Part shown: in pieces, positions 1-5,754 of the stretch
How positions within the stretch are numbered: the first letter of the stretch is position 1
Layout: each line of letters begins with the position of its first letter
From: an uncultured Coriobacteriaceae bacterium
Lineage (GTDB): Bacteria > Actinomycetota > Coriobacteriia > Coriobacteriales > Eggerthellaceae
Length of the DNA stretch: 7,484 nt
Assembly (NCBI GenBank): GCA_946623915.1
Contig: CAMORQ010000084.1
Coordinates: 1 to 7,484 of the forward strand
Reading direction: 5' to 3'
Position numbers and translations under genes: made by a program
Notes under the pieces: model-generated
Seen by the model: only the letters and a program-made list of their open reading frames with translations
The model's database searches: none
What the model was told of the DNA's origin: nothing

Positions 1-495
1 AGCCGTCTCGTCGAGCGGCGCGGGAAATGTTTCGTGGTTAACATTGATTCCAATGCCAAGGCTGACCCACGCCAGATCCGATCCTGCAAGTTCCATCTCG
101 CATCGGATGCCGCACAGCTTGCGCCGCCAATGAGCATCATCGGTGGCAAGCACGTCGTTGGGCCACTTGATGCCCACAGGAAAGCCCAGGCCGGAAAGCG
201 CTTCGGCCACCGCAACGGCAGAAGCCAAGGTGAACCAGGGAGCATTCCGGGCGGGAAGACTCGGACGCACAAGAACCGTCATCCACACTCCGTCGGAAGA
301 CGACGCCCAGTGCCGCACATGGCGGCCAAGTCCGGCACTCTGTGTTTCGGCCACGGCAACAAGGTGGTCTTCGCCGGGCCGTTCTGCAGCCAGGCGCCGA
401 GCCTCGTCCATCGTGGAAGCGACATCACCCACAAGAAATACCTGCCAGGGATGCCCCTCGCGCAGACTGGATTCGATTTCACCCTGTGTGTACAT
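1..495 (-). CDS. birA: Biotin--[acetyl-CoA-carboxylase] ligase, monofunctional, 3' end cut off by window edge
   Basis: Activates biotin to biotinyl-5'-AMP and attaches it to the lysine of a biotin carrier domain in the cytosol. The 165 visible residues hold the family core in order: VASTMDEA (25-32), a biotin/AMP-loop equivalent GLGRHVR (55-61), KWPND (110-114), KLCGI with the biotin-contacting lysine (126-130), and GIGINVN (147-153). The protein begins directly with the catalytic domain, so it lacks the N-terminal helix-turn-helix of E. coli BirA and should not repress transcription. The ATG at 495 is chosen because AGGA lies 7 nt upstream and the conserved core starts soon after. The C-terminal part, normally about 80-100 more residues, is outside the window. 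The GRGRRGR loop is altered at two positions (R to L, G to V). It follows the PQ-loop gene by 57 bp on the same strand and is probably co-transcribed. Family assignment is secure. Confidence 0.95.
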   Translation of the reverse strand, partial: MYTQGEIESSLREGHPWQVFLVGDVASTMDEARRLAAERPGEDHLVAVAETQSAGLGRHVRHWASSSDGVWMTVLVRPSLPARNAPWFTLASAVAVAEALSGLGFPVGIKWPNDVLATDDAHWRRKLCGIRCEMELAGSDLAWVSLGIGINVNHETFPAPLDETA

Positions 496-552
496 GTTGC
501 CATCCTATCACCAGGACACGGGAGACGATGTGACGGAATCTGCGTTTTGCCA

Positions 553-837
553 TCACATAATGTTGCTAGGTGTGCGACGGTCGAGAGCTCTGTTGCGGAA
601 GAAAACCGCCCAGTTCACTGCCAGAAACGCCAGGTTGATGAAGTAGACGACGAGCACCCAATTCACATTGTCGCCAACGAACTTAGCAGCAACACCGGCC
701 ACGTACCCTAACGTAATGAGTGCAAGGAATGTCGCCGATGTGCCGACAGCGGTGCGCGATCGCCACGCCTTAAGCGCATTAACCGGCCAGGAAAGGCCGA
801 AACATACCAGCATGATAGCCTCAAGCACCGAAGCCAT
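553..837 (-). CDS. Small PQ-loop-like (SemiSWEET-like) membrane protein
   Basis: A 94-residue protein with three hydrophobic segments (about residues 4-20, 34-51 and 59-80) and little else. The first segment ends in SWPVN followed by ALKAWRSRTAVGTS, which resembles the PQ-loop signature of a Pro-containing helix followed by a short basic loop and a Ser/Thr turn. Single three-helix units of this kind dimerise to form small transporters (SemiSWEET), but most bacterial members have no known substrate. The ATG at 837 is preferred over an upstream GTG at 882 because GAGAGGAAG lies 5 nt before it and the extra 15 residues are polar and unconserved-looking. It lies between bioY and birA on the same strand. 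That position allows a link to biotin or its precursors, but this is inference only and no substrate residue can be read from the sequence. Confidence 0.75.
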   Translation of the reverse strand: MASVLEAIMLVCFGLSWPVNALKAWRSRTAVGTSATFLALITLGYVAGVAAKFVGDNVNWVLVVYFINLAFLAVNWAVFFRNRALDRRTPSNIM

Positions 838-895
838 ACTCTTCCTCTCTCTCGATACTGGCGCAGTCACTACCGCACTCAAAAGGGTGCCGCTT

Positions 896-1021
896 CCACC
901 CAGGGCGAGGCCACCGCAGTGCGAGGCCGAAGCAAGGCGAGGCCGGGCGCGGGGCTACACTCCACCGCAGGGTGAGGCCGGCTGCAGGGCTCCACCGCAG
1001 GGCGAGGCCGGGCGCGGGGCG
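896..1021. repeat. GC-rich imperfect tandem repeat, intergenic
   Basis: Three near-identical 19-bp copies, CCACCGCAGKGYGAGGCCG, start at 911, 962 and 992, and a shortened copy lies at 896-912. A second subunit, GGCGAGGCCGGGCGCGGGGC, occurs near 936 and 1001. The whole array lies between the start of the PQ-loop gene and the end of bioY. Short open frames run through it on both strands because stop codons are rare in such sequence; they show no domain and are not called. No promoter is clearly visible in the array. Confidence 0.8.
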
Positions 1022-1150
1022 CGCAGCCACGTCCTTCGTTCGCGTTCTTCCCTCCCCCTAGGTCCAGCGAACCGGGCAGCCGCCACCAAACCACAAGATG
1101 GTTGAAGAACGCGGACTATGGCTGCGCGCCCCGCGCCCGACCTCGCCCGT

Positions 1151-1220
1151 CCCGCAAGTCAGCACCCGCAGTTCGGAACCCGCAGATCGGCACCCGCAGG
1201 TCAGCACCCGCAGGTCGGCA
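1151..1220. repeat. Five 14-bp tandem repeats just downstream of bioY
   Basis: Five consecutive units of exactly 14 bp (1151-1164, 1165-1178, 1179-1192, 1193-1206, 1207-1220) with consensus CCCGCAGRTCGGCA. The unit nearest bioY is the consensus and the others differ by one to three bases. The array ends 9 bp before the bioY stop codon at 1230-1232. It could be a slippage-prone tract or a spacer that hinders read-through. No coding frame of interest crosses it. Confidence 0.9.
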
Positions 1221-1229
1221 CTTAGCGCG

Positions 1230-1880
1230 CTAGCGGTTCACGACAGCGCGCACCTGCTGAGCCACAAGCACAGCCACTACGATCTTGCAGAGGTCAACCA
1301 CGATGAACGGCGCGCAGCACGTGAGGAACGCGACCTCAATGCCCACCTGCGCTACAGCCATGTACTGGATCATGCCGCACACGTACGAGATGGCGGTGAA
1401 CAGAACGCCGGCCAGCACTTCAACACCGGCGCTGCGCACAAAGCGAACGACTTTCGCCCCAGTTCCCTGGACGATTTCTGCACGGGCGGCAGCGCTATGA
1501 ACGTCCCAATCGGTACGGGTGCGGACGAAATGCAGCAAAGCGACAGCGGCGGACACGCCGAAGATATAACCCCACAGGAAACCGCCGGTCGGACCGGCCA
1601 GCACGCCGATGCCACCGCGCATGCCCGAAAACACCGGCACGCCCACCGCCCCCAACAGCAGGTAGCCGGCGATTGCGGCAATCGCCTCACGCGGTTTCAG
1701 GACAACGATGGCGAATGTAATCGCGAACATCTGCAACGTGAAGGGGACCGGGCCAAGCGGCACTGTAATCCAGGCTGACACCGCGATGATGGCGATAGTC
1801 AACCCGATGAACGCAATAGAGCGCGTGCGGGAAGAGTCTTGCGTCACTGCAGCCGCCCCATTCGATCCTAAAATGCTCAT
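1230..1880 (-). CDS. bioY: Biotin transporter S component BioY
   Basis: Integral membrane biotin-binding (S) subunit of an ECF-type vitamin transporter, which normally works with the shared EcfT/EcfA energising module. The 216-residue length is slightly long for the family (about 180-200) because of a polar N-terminus of about 20 residues. Family marks are clear: the PLGPVPFTLQ stretch after the first membrane helix, the LLLGAVGVPVFSG helix, and the loop LAGPTGGFLWGYIFG. About six hydrophobic segments follow one another. Two in-frame ATGs lie 6 bp apart (1886 and 1880). GGAAGGAG directly abuts the first, so the second, 6 nt from that Shine-Dalgarno, is chosen. No EcfA or EcfT gene is in the window, so the energising subunits must be encoded elsewhere. 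A ligase for its cargo (birA) lies downstream on the same strand. A perfect known biotin operator was not found upstream. Confidence 0.95.
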   Translation of the reverse strand: MSILGSNGAAAVTQDSSRTRSIAFIGLTIAIIAVSAWITVPLGPVPFTLQMFAITFAIVVLKPREAIAAIAGYLLLGAVGVPVFSGMRGGIGVLAGPTGGFLWGYIFGVSAAVALLHFVRTRTDWDVHSAAARAEIVQGTGAKVVRFVRSAGVEVLAGVLFTAISYVCGMIQYMAVAQVGIEVAFLTCCAPFIVVDLCKIVVAVLVAQQVRAVVNR

Positions 1881-1930
1881 GTGCATCTCCTTCCAGAGGC
1901 CGAGCTATATTCTACGCAACAACAATGAAA

Positions 1931-1958
1931 CTTATACACCATATTTGTATTATCCAAA
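1931..1958 (-). promoter_or_regulatory. Possible bioY promoter
   Basis: On the minus strand TATAAG (1931-1936), preceded by TGG TG, forms a fair -10, with a weak TTTGGA -35 (1953-1958) at 16 bp. The segment is markedly AT-rich compared with its surroundings, as promoters are in GC-rich genomes. It would start transcription roughly 45 nt before bioY. The -35 overlaps the edge of the inverted repeat at 1957-1989, so a regulator bound there could control bioY. Confidence 0.35.
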
Positions 1959-1989
1959 TGTGACAGCAACGACGCGTTGGTGTCACATT
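1957..1989. promoter_or_regulatory. 15-bp-arm inverted repeat between the transporter gene and bioY
   Basis: Arms AATGTGACAGCAACG (1957-1971) and CGTTGGTGTCACATT (1975-1989) pair at 14 of 15 positions around a 3-base centre. It begins 16 bp after the stop codon of the NRAMP-type gene and overlaps the possible bioY -35. Read as RNA on the minus strand it is a strong hairpin, but it is followed only by a short ATTT run, so it is a poor match to an intrinsic terminator. It may act as a terminator for the metal-transport operon, as an operator for bioY, or as both. Confidence 0.6.
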
Positions 1990-2005
1990 CCGCAGGTTGA
2001 GCGAC

Positions 2006-3460
2006 CTATCCGATTCCGAGTGCCTGCATGACCAGAAGCGCTATGGTCAGAAGCGCCACGATACCTACCGTCGCCCACAGCAGGATGCGCGTTATGCGGT
2101 TGGCCACGTAGGCCTTCATCACGTGCTTGTCGGCAACGATGAGCGCCATGAACACCAGCAGCACCGGCAGGATGATGCCGTTAAGGAACTGCGCGAACAG
2201 CATGACCCCCATCAGGTCGATATTGGGCACAAGCACCACGAGCGCGCTGAAAATGATGATGAAGGTGTAGATGGATCGGAACTGCGGCGCTTCCTTGAAA
2301 CTAAAATCCACGCCCGCTTCCCAGCCAAAGGCTTCGCAGATGACGTAAGCGCTGGTCAAAGGTAAAACGCACGCGGCCAAGAAGCTTGCCGAAACCAGCC
2401 CTACCCCGAACAGGACCTTCGCGTAATCGCCGGCGAACGGAGCCAGCGCCATGGCGGCGTCGGACGCGTCTTCGACGTGGATACCCGCTGGGAACAGCAC
2501 CGCGCCGGTGGTCACAATGATGAACCACGCCACCAAACATGCCGCAATCGTTCCGCTGACGGCGTCCACGCGGATGGATAGCATTTCGTCGGTGGTCGTG
2601 CCTTTTTCGACCACGTTGCTCTGATAGTAGAACATCATCCACGGCGCGATGGTCGTGCCGATAATCGAAATGACCAAACTGACGAAAGCAGTCTGAGGAG
2701 GAATCTGCGGAACGAACGTGCCCTTAATAGCCGCCCCCCAATCTGGCCCCGCCATGAACGCCGCCACAATATACGTGACGAACACGAACGACAAGATGAG
2801 GAAGACGCGCTCGACGCGCTGGTAGTTTCCGCCGGATATGAGCAGCCACACGGCCACTGCCGCCACCAGCACGCTGATCCACGTGGGCACACCGAACATG
2901 TTCAAGCCGCTCGCAATGCCTGCGAACTGGGCGAACGTCGTTGCAACGTTGCCGATGAGCAAAGCGAGCATGGCGAGCGCGGTCGGGCGGATGCCGAACT
3001 TTTCGCGGATGTTGGCCGCAAATCCCTTGCCGGTGACCGCACCCATCTTGCCAGCGGTCAGCTGCACCACCGCAAGCAACACGCACATGATGGGCAGAAT
3101 CCACAGGCCCTGGAAGCCGAAGTCGGCACCAAGCGTCGAATACGCCGCAATGCCGCCGGCGTCGTTGCCCGCCATCGCCGTAACGATGCCTGGCCCCATG
3201 GCCGCTAGAATCAGCAACAGCCGGCTCTTCTGCTTCACCGCGGGCGCCTCTCCTACCCCAGCAGCTGCAGGGTGGCCGCCTGCGGTGTCGGCTGCATCGG
3301 CGGAATCCGCATCTTGCGAAGCGCCCTCGCCATGCTGCATGGCCGCCGCCACTTCCGGTTCCATGGCAGCCGCTGCGCTCAGGCCTTCCGCAAGCGCCTC
3401 GTCTCCGCGCTCTTCGGCTGCGGCCAGAACTTCTTCGGTTGTCTTCACGGGCGGAGTCAT
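2006..3460 (-). CDS. NRAMP-related divalent metal transporter, Mg2+-type (NRMT-like)
   Basis: A 484-residue SLC11/NRAMP-family carrier, expected to bring divalent metal into the cell. After a cytosolic N-terminal extension of about 78 residues rich in Ala and acidic residues, about eleven hydrophobic segments follow. TM1 aligns without gaps to classical NRAMPs, but the metal-binding DPGN reads DAGG (100-103). In TM6 the MPH motif reads APW (272-274) in GTTIAPWMMFYYQS. Loss of the metal-selecting Met and Asn is the pattern I recall for NRAMP-related Mg2+ transporters, studied in Eggerthella lenta. Classical Mn2+/Fe2+ transport is therefore unlikely. The ATG at 3460 is chosen because GGGGAG lies 6 nt upstream; a GTG two codons earlier has no site. 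The stop codon of the upstream sensor gene overlaps that Shine-Dalgarno, so translation of the two is probably coupled. Family certain, Mg2+ specificity inferred. Confidence 0.9.
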   Translation of the reverse strand: MTPPVKTTEEVLAAAEERGDEALAEGLSAAAAMEPEVAAAMQHGEGASQDADSADAADTAGGHPAAAGVGEAPAVKQKSRLLLILAAMGPGIVTAMAGNDAGGIAAYSTLGADFGFQGLWILPIMCVLLAVVQLTAGKMGAVTGKGFAANIREKFGIRPTALAMLALLIGNVATTFAQFAGIASGLNMFGVPTWISVLVAAVAVWLLISGGNYQRVERVFLILSFVFVTYIVAAFMAGPDWGAAIKGTFVPQIPPQTAFVSLVISIIGTTIAPWMMFYYQSNVVEKGTTTDEMLSIRVDAVSGTIAACLVAWFIIVTTGAVLFPAGIHVEDASDAAMALAPFAGDYAKVLFGVGLVSASFLAACVLPLTSAYVICEAFGWEAGVDFSFKEAPQFRSIYTFIIIFSALVVLVPNIDLMGVMLFAQFLNGIILPVLLVFMALIVADKHVMKAYVANRITRILLWATVGIVALLTIALLVMQALGIG

Positions 3461-3470
3461 GTGCACTCCC

Positions 3471-4817
3471 CTATCCGAAGTATCCTGAAATCTGCAACAC
3501 GGCGAGCGTGTAGAGGACCAGGCCGATCAAACCGCCTACGACGCCCGCCGCCAAACGCGTGGTGTTCGCGTTCTTGGTTTCCTCGGCGTCTTCTTCGATG
3601 ACGTCGAAAGCGTCGTCGAACGTGACGATGCCCAGCATCTTGCCGTGCTCGTTGACCACGGGCATCGCGAGCAGGTTGTACTTGGAGATGTCGTCCGCCA
3701 CGTCGTCTTCGGGCTCGTCGGGCAGCGCCGTTATCAGCTCGGTGAACATTATTTCGGACAACGGCGTTTCGGGAGCCGCCAGCACAAGCGTGCGCAGCGA
3801 AAGCACACCCGCGAGCTTATCGTAGTCGTCGGTCACGTAGAGATAGTGCACAGTCGGGTGGTCCTCGGGCAGATCGCGCAGGGCGCGCACCGCATCCTCG
3901 ACCGTGTCATCTTCTTTCATGGCGACGAACTGGGTCGTCATCATGCCGCCGGCCGTTTCGTCGCGGTAGCCCAGCAGCTTGCGGATGTCTTCGGCATCTT
4001 CCACGCCCATCAGCTGCAGCAGGCGTTCTGCCTTTTCGTAGGGCAGGTCGCGCACGATGTCCGCGGCGTCGTCGGGATCCATGCCGGAGAGCAGCTTCGC
4101 GCCGCGCGCTTCGTCCATGTCCTCGATGACGTCGGCTTGGAATTCGTCTTCCAACTCCGAGATGACGTCGTCGGCATGCTCGTCGTCGAGATGCGCGAAC
4201 ACGGCTGCGCGCTGAGCCGGATCGAGCTGCTCGAGGATATCTGCGACGTCGGCGGGATGCAACTCGGACAGGCGCGTGTGGGACACGGACAGCTGCACCT
4301 TCGACAGGTCGCGATCGAGCAGGTCCATGTAGTTCCATGCGATGATGTCCTCGTCGATGCGCTTGCCGAAAGCCCCCGCCACAGCCACGCCGGCGTTTTC
4401 GACCCACGGAGCCAGGCCGCGCAGGATGCCGCGCATGCCCACCTCGGCACCGAGGAGGCGCAGCTGCGTGCCCGATTCGGAAAGCTTCAGGTCGTTCACG
4501 CGAACGACTTTCATACCCTGCGTGTCGACGATTTGCCTGTTCAGCAGATCGCGTGCGAGCAGCACTTCGCGGTCTTGCAAGTAGCTGAACCGGATTCCCG
4601 TTGACTCGCACGCTAGGTGCACAGCATCGCCGTCGAACTCGCCGACGTACTTGCGCCAACTGATCATGAACGGCACGTTGCCCGGGCCTTTGAACGCGAG
4701 GCTGGTGACGCGCGGGAACACTTCGCCGGTCTGGATCGCCAGATCCGATATGGAGCCGATTTTCTCGCCTTCTGCGTCGATGACCGGCTTACCCAGCATT
4801 TGCGAGAGATAGAGCAT
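3471..4817 (-). CDS. PRC-barrel / MgtE-N / CBS-pair protein with C-terminal membrane anchor, putative Mg2+ sensor
   Basis: A 448-residue protein resembling the cytosolic gate of the Mg2+ channel MgtE without its channel. A PRC-barrel-like module covers about residues 1-80 and a second, more divergent one about 85-165 (LLNRQIVDTQGMKVVRVNDL). An MgtE-N superhelix follows at about 175-283, with repeated LHPADVADILEQLDP-type helices and many acidic residues. Then ETAGGMMTTQFV leads into two CBS domains (about 290-410). One hydrophobic helix (about 421-443) ends the protein, where MgtE would have five. In MgtE the N and CBS domains bind Mg2+ at acidic interfaces and close the pore. Here they would be tethered beside the NRAMP-type transporter encoded 10 bp downstream. 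Role as its regulator is inference. Start at 4817 is supported by AGGGGA 5 nt upstream; an overlapping ATG four bases earlier is out of frame. Confidence 0.9.
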   Translation of the reverse strand: MLYLSQMLGKPVIDAEGEKIGSISDLAIQTGEVFPRVTSLAFKGPGNVPFMISWRKYVGEFDGDAVHLACESTGIRFSYLQDREVLLARDLLNRQIVDTQGMKVVRVNDLKLSESGTQLRLLGAEVGMRGILRGLAPWVENAGVAVAGAFGKRIDEDIIAWNYMDLLDRDLSKVQLSVSHTRLSELHPADVADILEQLDPAQRAAVFAHLDDEHADDVISELEDEFQADVIEDMDEARGAKLLSGMDPDDAADIVRDLPYEKAERLLQLMGVEDAEDIRKLLGYRDETAGGMMTTQFVAMKEDDTVEDAVRALRDLPEDHPTVHYLYVTDDYDKLAGVLSLRTLVLAAPETPLSEIMFTELITALPDEPEDDVADDISKYNLLAMPVVNEHGKMLGIVTFDDAFDVIEEDAEETKNANTTRLAAGVVGGLIGLVLYTLAVLQISGYFG

Positions 4818-5160
4818 TCATTTCCCCTCTGCTGACACGCATGTTAGCGCAAGCTCGCTCCTGGGCCAGGCGCCTAGACGCTTCCGAGGCCGGGCGCCTG
4901 ATGGCTTGTGGACCGGGCGTCTGGGCGCTCCCAGGCCTGAACCTGGTCGCTCGCCCTCTGCTCTGCAGGGACGCGTGCGAGCGTCCGTTTCCTGCGCAGG
5001 CGTGCAAATGCGCGCCAAAATACGTGTCTTTTACCTGATAATTGCCACGTGTGCCAACCCTCCCGGTTCGCCCACGTGCGGGGAAACCGGAAGGCTAGCT
5101 ACTGTGAGGTTTCGGTTTTCGAACCTTCACCAGAGTCCTTCCTAATAGATTTGCTAAAGC
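4818..5160 (-). promoter_or_regulatory. Long structured 5' leader of the metal-transport operon
   Basis: About 340 nt separate the predicted transcription start (near 5160) from the sensor gene. The minus-strand RNA can form an outer stem GGAAGG/CCTTCC (5137-5142 with 5089-5094) enclosing an inner stem-loop (5102-5133, CTG..TG..AGGTT with AACCT..CA..CAG). It can also form a hairpin with CCGGTT/AACCGG arms (5063-5090). The hairpin shares bases 5089-5090 with the outer stem. Nearer the gene there are further GC-rich hairpins, for example CCAGG/CCTGG around 4932-4947. No known riboswitch consensus was recognised. A leader this long and folded before a metal transporter suggests RNA-level control, by inference. 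Confidence 0.45.
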
Positions 5161-5166
5161 TTCGTA

Positions 5167-5195
5167 ATGATAGCAAAAACGACTGCCTGTGCCAA
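5167..5195 (-). promoter_or_regulatory. Sigma-70-type promoter for the sensor-transporter operon
   Basis: On the minus strand TTGGCA (5190-5195) and TATCAT (5167-5172) are separated by exactly 17 bp. Each hexamer matches the consensus at five of six positions, and TGC precedes the -10 as in extended -10 promoters. The segment is AT-rich within a GC-rich stretch. A weaker second pair, TTGGCA (5052-5057) and TAAAAG (5028-5033) with 18 bp spacing, could start a shorter transcript. Confidence 0.6.
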
Positions 5196-5239
5196 GAACG
5201 CAATGCCCCTGCAGACTCACAAGCGACACACGACTTAGC

Positions 5240-5440
5240 GGCGACAGGTGCGGGAGGCGCGGCCGCAGGCGGCGGAGCGTGGGCAGCGGGCCGACCGTGG
5301 GCGCTGCGGCGGCGCTGCGGGCGCGGGCGGCGCTGCGGGCAGGGCGACCGCAAGCATGCAGGCGCGGCGACCGTGGGCGCTGCGGCGGCGCTGCGAGCGC
5401 GGACGGCGTAGCTGCTGCGGCGGCACCGTGGCGCTATTGC
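5240..5440. repeat. GC-rich repeat block A, intergenic
   Basis: Very GC-rich sequence built from GCTGCGG, GGCGCTGCGG and GCGACCG units. A 35-bp segment at 5292-5326 recurs at 5368-5402 with a single change, 76 bp apart. The parts at 5343-5360 and 5397-5420 match a second block at the right end of the window (from 7392). Long open frames run through both strands with Ala/Arg/Gly/Pro-only composition and are taken as artefacts of the composition. Confidence 0.8.
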
Positions 5441-5491
5441 ATCGTTTACGTCACGATTGCCGATGCGAAGCCCGCGTGAACGGCGTTTATT

Positions 5492-5684
5492 ACGAGCAGA
5501 GGGCGCTTCCGTGCACCAAATGGCGCCTCGTGCGCAACGCGCACCGCATCACAGCCGCTTCGCAGAATCCGCCACCTGGGCTTTTGCGGATAACGCGGCT
5601 CCAAAACGGCATTTTCGGCCCTTGTGGATACGTATTGTCGGCCCACGAGGCGCCATTTGGTGCACGGAAGCGCCCTCAGCTCGT
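5492..5684. repeat. 193-bp element with 41-bp inverted arms
   Basis: The left arm (5492-5532) and right arm (5644-5684) are reverse complements at 40 of 41 positions, with a perfect 34-bp core (5499-5532 with 5644-5677). Similarity continues outward with one gap to a CGTTT motif on the left. The 111-bp interior has nested stems: AGCCGC (5553-5558) with GCGGCT (5595-5600), and ATCCGC (5567-5572) with GCGGAT (5586-5591). There is no room for a transposase. It resembles a non-autonomous mobile element or a dispersed palindromic repeat. As RNA it would form one long branched hairpin on either strand, without a T-run. Confidence 0.85.
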
Positions 5685-5754
5685 TCAAACGTTAAAAATG
5701 AGGGAAAACTACGCGATACTCCGCCAATAAGAAAGCATGCTCCATGCCTGCTTA

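Noticed and set aside
34..711. Plus-strand open frames of 225 and 167 codons over the biotin ligase region
   Set aside because: They run antisense to birA and the PQ-loop gene, whose minus-strand frames carry the clear conserved motifs.
1098..1778. Plus-strand 226-codon open frame
   Set aside because: Antisense to bioY and passing through the 14-bp repeats; His/Arg-rich translation with no domain.
1881..1886. First ATG of bioY as the start
   Set aside because: The Shine-Dalgarno directly touches it, leaving no spacing; the second ATG has a proper 6-nt gap.
3461..3466. GTG as the start of the NRAMP-type gene
   Set aside because: The Shine-Dalgarno abuts this GTG; the ATG two codons later has normal spacing.
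3645..4604. Plus-strand 319-codon open frame
   Set aside because: Antisense shadow of the PRC/MgtE-N/CBS gene; His/Val/Gln-rich composition is typical of the opposite strand of a GC-rich acidic protein.
5063..5090. A sequence resembling a type I-E CRISPR repeat (GGTTTCCCCGC...GAACC on the minus strand)
   Set aside because: Only one copy exists, there are no regularly spaced repeats or cas genes, and the similarity comes from a simple hairpin in the leader.
4818..5160. M-box (ykoK) or cobalamin riboswitch in the leader
   Set aside because: GGAAGG and GGTGAAGG resemble cobalamin fragments, but the other conserved elements are absent, and the M-box core motifs are also missing.
5189..5730. Open frames through the GC-rich repeats and inverted-repeat element on both strands
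   Set aside because: Composition is driven by the repeats, and the same peptide (ALPCTKWRLV) appears on both strands because of the inverted arms.
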